A DNA stretch of 64,000 bases, from NCBI RefSeq assembly GCF_905147045.1, contig NC_065897.1, forward strand, positions 3,363,001 to 3,427,000. The letters run 5' to 3'. Within the stretch, counting starts at the first letter, position 1; each line of letters begins with the position of its first letter. The notes below the pieces were generated by a model, which saw only the letters and a list, made by a program, of their open reading frames with translations, searched no databases and was not told the DNA's origin. Positions 58,223-64,000 of the stretch are shown here, one piece after another. A program made the translations under genes and the position numbers. The stretch comes from Nymphalis io (taxonomy: Eukaryota > Arthropoda > Insecta > Lepidoptera > Nymphalidae).

Positions 58223-59815
58223 AAAAAAAGTTTTAGCTTGGACAAAAGTTTTTAACTAGATGGGCAGGACATACGATTGTTTAAGTATGCATTCGTTAGG
58301 AAAGGATATAAAAATAACACGATTCTTTGGTATATACTTTAATAAACTGGAATGTCTTAAAATAATCGTATAAAATATAAACATATGTTATGTACTTAAG
58401 CTAGTGCTTAAATAGATCGAAAAATTAAAAGCGATAAAATGAAAAAAAAAAACATTGAAATCTATGGCGGTAAACAGTAACGCTTTGGTTGTAAAATTAC
58501 TAATTTGTAAACAAATTTTTGATTAATTCATTTTCTATATCTAGGAAAAGGTGGGTACAATAGCAATTGTTATTAGTACAATAATTGAATTGACATACGA
58601 CGAGTGGCAATTTACATATATTGAAATCTTAAAACTACATATAAGGCCATTTTTCTACTATAACATAATAATTAATTATACATCTCGCTATACCTGTGAC
58701 TGTACCTATGGCGGCACCAGAGCGTAAATAAATAATAATAGTTAATCAACTTGGCTGCTTGACAGATAACCGCGAGGTTATACGCTTCTACTGTCACTTA
58801 GGGAAGTCATGTCACATAAAATGAAATATTAAATTTTTGTTGATTGCACATCTGATTGATGCTTGTTATAAAAATTAATAAGTAATATAAAACTTTGAAT
58901 ATCTTTAATTAGAAAGTAGTAAAAGATACCAATTTTGTGACATCCCTTGGTCATTTTCAATAACTAATCTGTCAATAAAGTAGTTTACTCACTATGATTA
59001 TTTATTACACTTTGCAGGAAAAAAAAGGTTCTACCATAATACCAACAATGCAAAAAATGTACATTCGCATTATTCCATAATAACCAGAGTTTAAAAAATT
59101 GAACATTTACAATGACATTGTAAATTATAATCAGAATTGACAAACTTTTTTTGTAGCTGTATCAATTAATAAATGTAAGGTAATAAGTATCATATTTATA
59201 AAGTGTGTTTACAAAAATAACAAATTGTTTCGTACAGTATTAGCTGCTCTGCGGTTTCACACGCCTTAAATTTTGATTGTACATACATAATAGTATCAAT
59301 AAGCACTAATCACAGTATGGTCCGGCTGCTCAAATAATTCCTGTGCTGAGTTCAACAAACATTTAAAGAAAAAAAAACAACATTTTTTTAATTGTTCTAA
59401 GTAAGCTCTTGCAAACATATTTTGCAACTAGCATAGAATTAAATGCTGTGTTACGGAAAGCTGTTAGAATTCTTAATATAAATTGAAGGTAACAATAATA
59501 TGTACGATGTAAAACATTATACCATAAGTAATGGTGTTATTTTTTCGTTGATTGATATATTGTTTTCGCTTAAAAATATATGAATAATTAATTGATTCAC
59601 TAAAATTACCACTACATTTAAAATGACTTACACTAATAAAGCTTCCATTTTACGTTTATATAATTTAACTAAGAGATTCAATTATATTTACAAAAAAAAA
59701 TTAAATAGTTATTAATAATATAGAAAAATTAACATATTATAAGAGATCGTGTTAGTTAATACGGTTTAAAAATTACTAAGTAGCAATAATTATGTTAATA
59801 AAACGATTATTATGT

Positions 59816-60120
59816 TTCAATGGGTATTGCCAATGGCGGAGGATAAAATTATTTTGATCTTGAATTGACGTGATATCATTGGCCAACTATAATAATCTAT
59901 GGTATTCATTACGGATTCGATATTTAAATAGCGTTTTAATGTCATCGAAGTTGTTATCGGAACCTTGTAAGTAAATTTAAAGTGGATATAAAGTTTTTAA
60001 TACGATATAGAGTTATATAAGTTAAGAATGTTTTTAGTGCATAAAATAGTAGAACCGTTAGTTAACTACATGGAATATGAAGGTTTGTTTATCTTTATTC
60101 CTTCTGCTATTGGGGTATAG
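59816..60120 (+). mobile_element. MITE family M, copy 4
   Basis: Diverged member with ATGGTATTCATTACGGATTCG, AGCGTTTTAATGTCATCGAAG, GTGCATAAAATAGTAGAACCG and GGTTTGTTTATCTTTATTCC. It lies within the part of the duplicated unit that has no counterpart in the unit upstream of protease B (about 50560-50580), so it inserted after the duplication or was lost there. Confidence 0.6.
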
Positions 60121-61244
60121 TATATGTACTTTAATTATTTAGCAGTAACATTAAATATTTGTTTTAATGTGATGATACATCTTACGGTTATAATATTTGG
60201 CAGGGTTTCAAGTCTGTTTTAAATATTAATTAAATATTACAAGTTAATGCTACTTAATTACTTAATAGTAACAATTTAATAATAAAAGAATATAGTCATA
60301 TAAATTGTGAATTAATGCTTTTTTTTTTAAAAGCTCATCTTGTTTACATAATTACAAATTGTAGATTAATTGAGATATACAGATACGTGAAAAATATTTT
60401 TTCAGTATCATAATATAGTTTTAGAGTAACAGAGTCGCGATGATTTTACATATTTAATACTTAAAACAGTAATAAATAAACAATCTTACAATATACGGCA
60501 TATCAAACTATCAGACGCTTAACATAACAATGCGCCTATAAACACATTTTTTTTTTATCGAAACAGCAACATTATATTATTTGAATATTTAACGTTTAAA
60601 CAGTGACACGTACTTAATAATTAAGAAAAAAATATCGTTACGCCAAAACAATAGCTTCCCTAGAAGCTTGAAAGGCACAAAATTCATAAGATACAGCGCT
60701 GAGTTAAATATTTATATTTCACACGTAGTTACTCTTTGGAAATTATGTAATTTATTAAATACTATTCAAGTAAGCAATAGTACCTCGCTGAGTCGTACGA
60801 TTTGATGTAGGCAGCAGGTATGACTGTAACGCTTCTTGTTATTCTTATTTTTCCTAAAAATAAATATATCATTTTATATTTGCCATATCACATTTCATAG
60901 TTAGAAGTAAGAAGAAACACAGTTTTTGATGATTTTTATATTTGATTATCATTTAAGATTATGTCTATGTATGTACGATGTGTAGTTAATGAACAACTCG
61001 GAGTGAGTGGAAAATGTCAGCCTAGAGGGCTTCGATTATAAGCCCAGGTCTACATATTCATAATATTATTGTAAACGTAGTAATTTATGAAGAAAAATTA
61101 TAGAATCATTATTATTTAAGTGATGTGCAATGCATTTAGCAAGTATTGATGAGCAAAATATTTAACATATATAATAAAAAAAAAAATCTTTACGATTGGT
61201 TATCATAAGTACATAATCTGTATACATCCGAAATCCGAAACCGA

Positions 61245-61545
61245 AACAGCCTGTGAATGTCCCACTGCTGGGCTAAAGGCCTCCTCTCCTCATTTTGAGG
61301 AGAAGGTTTGGAGCTTATTCCACCATGCTGCTCCAATGCGGGTTGGTGGAATACACATGTGGCAGAATTTCAGTGAAATTAGACACATGCAGGTTTCCTC
61401 ACGATGTTTTCCTTCACCGTAAAGCACGAGATGAATTATAATCACAAATTAAGCACATGAAAATTCAGTGGTGCTTGCCCGGGTTTGAACCCACGATCAT
61501 CGGTTAAGATTCACGCGTTCTTACCACTGGGCCATCTCGGCTTTT
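61245..61545 (-). repeat. Repeat family B (SINE), full-length copy
   Basis: From AACAGCCTGTGAATGTCCC to ACCACTGGGCCATCTCGGCT. The A-box (CCACTGGGCCA, reversed) and B-box (GGGTTTGAACCC) regions are both well preserved, making this one of the least decayed copies in the window. Confidence 0.88.
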
Positions 61546-62299
61546 TATACATGTTGGTAAGTAATTTTATTGTTCTTGTTAATTATCCATTTACTGTACT
61601 AGTAACTAAGCCCTATTAATCCGTTTGTTATTGAAGTTTTAATAGCATGATCCCTCCAATATCCGGCTCGACGGGAATCAATTGAGTCAACTGCGAAGGA
61701 CGTATTAAAGTGTAAAGCTGTGTACGCAAATATAAATGCATTCAATTACGTCTCATTTATAATTCGGTGAGACGCCAAATTCGAAACGATTCGAATGGCT
61801 AGGACGCTGACGAGCAAAATTTGTTTATGCTCATGTGGCAGATATAATGTAATAGTACCGCAAGAAATATTAAGGATTGCGTGCATTAATGCCACCACGG
61901 TAGCACTGAAATGGCTGAATTGTTAGCCCTTTAAATTTGTAAAAAAAAGACACTATAATATTTGCTATATCTGTCTAAAATTAATTTATTTTATCATAAA
62001 ATAGTAAATACTATATTAATCCATTCAAAAATTTCAGCAGATACGAGAAATAAACATATAATAAAATATGAATGAATATTATATATATATTGAATTAAAG
62101 GTTTTTTTGGTTTCATTCCTTTTATAAACTTTTATATTTGTATTTACTATTTCAATTCTCTCATGTATTATTTGCGGTATATAGTGTCTCCAGTATGACT
62201 AAATGTAAAGACATTTTGTGATGTATGTTTTTGTTTTCTTCAACGAAGCGTGTGTGTAGTATAAGGTATTCAGTTCTTACAAGGGTATCCGCGTGTGCG

Positions 62300-63756
62300 T
62301 CACTGCTTGTCGACGGTGCGCTTGAGCCAGTGCGTGAAGTGGCGCAGCTGCCACACGGCGCGCGCGGACTCCTCGCGCAGGCGCGCATTGTGTCGCCGCA
62401 GCCGACGCACCTGCGCGTAGCAGACACTTTACTTACTTGCTTACTACTTTATTAAGAGATATACAATGTCAGGTATAACTGAAATTTGTTAGGAAACCTC
62501 CTATCGAGGTCATGTAGAAAAAATTGTATTGTTTCTAAATTGTAATCTATTTTTTTTTAAATAACTTCGAGAATACCTGTAATAAAATTATTCTATTGTA
62601 AAATGGTTTATTTTTAATCTAAGAGTTTCGCTTTATTTATAACTCGCAGGCGCAGAAGCGAATCTAAAATATGTCGTAGTATTATTCGTAACTCCCACTT
62701 GACTACACTGAAGGTCGCCTAACCTCCTCCTCCAGGTGGTGTCGGTGGCGCTGCGCCGAGGCGGCGTCGGCCTCCAGCGCCGCCACGCGCTGCGCCAGCC
62801 CGCACGCGCAGCCGCCCGCCGCGCCCGCACTCGCACCCGCGCCCGCTCCCACACCCGCACCTGTCTCGTCCGCGTCGTTGCTCTGCGCCAGAACGTGTCA
62901 ATAATAATATGGGAACAATTGAAATCAAAAGTAAATAAATCCTTTTTATTGTCCTTTTTAGATTAATGGATTTTTATGAAGTATAACTTATAGGTCTTGG
63001 TGATTTTATGTGATCACTTTCAAGCAAACACTTACACTGCACACATACAAACACTTCTTACTCTATCACTGCCGCCAACAATGAGGTCTAGTAATGGTAT
63101 ATCTCGTGTGCCCATAATAACACATCGATTTACTCAACTTTCGAACCCCAACATAAAAATACATTGGATGTTTGGAGGAAGAATAATTGGCCTGGGGCTA
63201 TTTCTTTCAAAACCTTTTAATAAAAGGTAATGGAAAAAGTCGAAAGTTTGACTTACGGCTATCTCTGACCACGTGTCGAGGCCGACCTCAATTGCAGTCT
63301 CAGAAGTCGGCTCGGCGTTGTCAATGGACGGATACTGATGTTCTTCACAAATCTACATCGAAACAAATAGATTAATTCGAAAGTCTCAGTGATATGTATA
63401 CATTTAATTGCATTCGATTGACTGTAATTAAAAGAGAAAAAGAATAACTGCTGAGTTTAATCAAATTAAATCAAATTAACTACAAAACAATACATTATTC
63501 ATTTTCTACTATCGAAAAGGTTAGTGTAATTTGCGGACATGCGCTTTTATATGTTATAAAAATATACCTGTAACATAGCCCGCGTGGCAGTATGTACAAG
63601 AGCGGCCCAGTCTAGCGCGGAGGCGTCCGGTAGCGGTAGCGGTGCGCTTCCTCCACTACCTACACCACCGCCGTTACTGCCGCTACCACCACCACCACCT
63701 CCGCTACCGCTACGAGGTTCGCCAAGCTCAGCGTCCATTAATCGCATCAGTTCTTC
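62300..63756 (-). CDS. Unrecognised Gly-rich/coiled-coil protein, C-terminal exons
   Basis: Four phase-0 exons on the minus strand: 63568-63756, 63257-63352, 62724-62882 and 62300-62410. They give the last 184 residues; the gene continues past the right edge. Residues encoded: EELMRLMDAELGEPRSGSG with a Gly/Ser-rich run, then ALDWAALVHTATRAMLQ; ICEEHQYPSIDNAEPTSE and GLDTWSEIA; an acidic then Ala/Gly-rich piece leading to LAQRVAALEADAASAQRH, a probable coiled coil; and RLRRHNARLREESARAVWQLRHFTHW ending KRTVDKQ (split here by position). The last two exons are very GC- and CpG-rich. I do not recognise the family. The coiled coil suggests a scaffold or cytoskeletal protein, but that is a guess. 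Confidence 0.75.
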
Positions 63757-64000
63757 CTGTACGAAATATATTTAGTATAATAAATGAGCACTTCATTTAA
63801 AGCTAGAAATGAACAAAAACAACAGTTAAATTGAGTATACACATTTTCGTAGCTTCCATATTTTTTGTTAATAAGGCATAAAATAACGTCGAAGATTGAG
63901 TACAACGGATAAAAGCGATAATTGATTGAACAAAAAAATTTGACAAATGATCGCTATGATATAATTTTATTGTTTTAATTGTCTGTTAGTCGCACCGTGA

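Larger units (their letters stand above)
55703..62299. other. Upstream region of protease C; long gene-free stretch
   Basis: Contains the promoter elements, a family A repeat in each orientation, two family B SINEs, a TA microsatellite and MITE copy 4. From about 58650 to 60800 it is the partner of 49430-50860. Between 61550 and 62299 I see nothing recognisable. No coding sequence is supported anywhere in this stretch. Confidence 0.65.

Noticed and set aside
63567..63775. Plus-strand Pro-rich open frame opposite the Gly-rich exon
   Set aside because: Antisense of the minus-strand Gly/Ser codons, which have correct splice sites and phase; the Pro-run frame has neither.

Overview
The window is AT-rich nuclear DNA from a lepidopteran insect, most likely a butterfly or a close relative. 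The evidence is short exons with GT-AG introns, a trypsin-like protease cluster and a CYP4 gene of insect type, and many scattered copies of two short repeat families typical of Lepidoptera. One of those families is tRNA-derived with A and B boxes. Mariner, RTE-like LINE and MITE remnants are also present. All gene models below were built by hand from open frames and splice sites; reading phase is preserved at every junction given.

Layout: (1) 1-1.9 kb holds the last three exons of a CYP4-family cytochrome P450 (+). (2) 4.7-8.3 kb holds an intronless VWA/Cache membrane protein of CACHD1 type (-). (3) 9.4-15.0 and 16.8-22.5 kb hold two tandem SLC22-like organic ion transporters (+), seven exons each, four of them identical in length. 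(4) 23.5-34.8 kb holds a nine-exon TOG/HEAT-array protein of TOGARAM1/crescerin type (+). (5) 35.8-38.3 kb holds a TLC-domain protein like TLCD5 (+), convergent with an RBM7-like RNA-binding protein (-) at 38.9-39.6 kb. (6) 41.2-55.7 kb holds three trypsin-like serine protease genes (A, B, C; all -), four exons each, all intact, sharing a GATA-plus-TATA core promoter. (7) 62.3-63.8 kb holds the last four coding exons of an unrecognised protein (-) that continues past the window edge.

The transporters look like a metabolite or xenobiotic pair, the P450 is a detoxification or lipid hydroxylase, and the proteases look like digestive enzymes. I see no single pathway joining the genes. The most informative region is 45.9-60.8 kb, where protease genes B and C and several kilobases of upstream DNA form a tandem segmental duplication. 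The two copies act as empty-site references for each other: one carries an RTE-like LINE with a 15-bp target duplication, the other a mariner, a MITE and SINE-like insertions. Upstream of both B and C lie inverted, diverged copies of the protease promoter facing the other way. The three proteases each differ from classical trypsin at a different position of the S1 pocket.

I found no CRISPR, no bacterial-type operons, no rRNA and no convincing free-standing tRNA gene. I did not find a clearly new biological system. The best leads are the inverted promoter modules, the S1-pocket divergence, and the unrecognised gene at the right edge.
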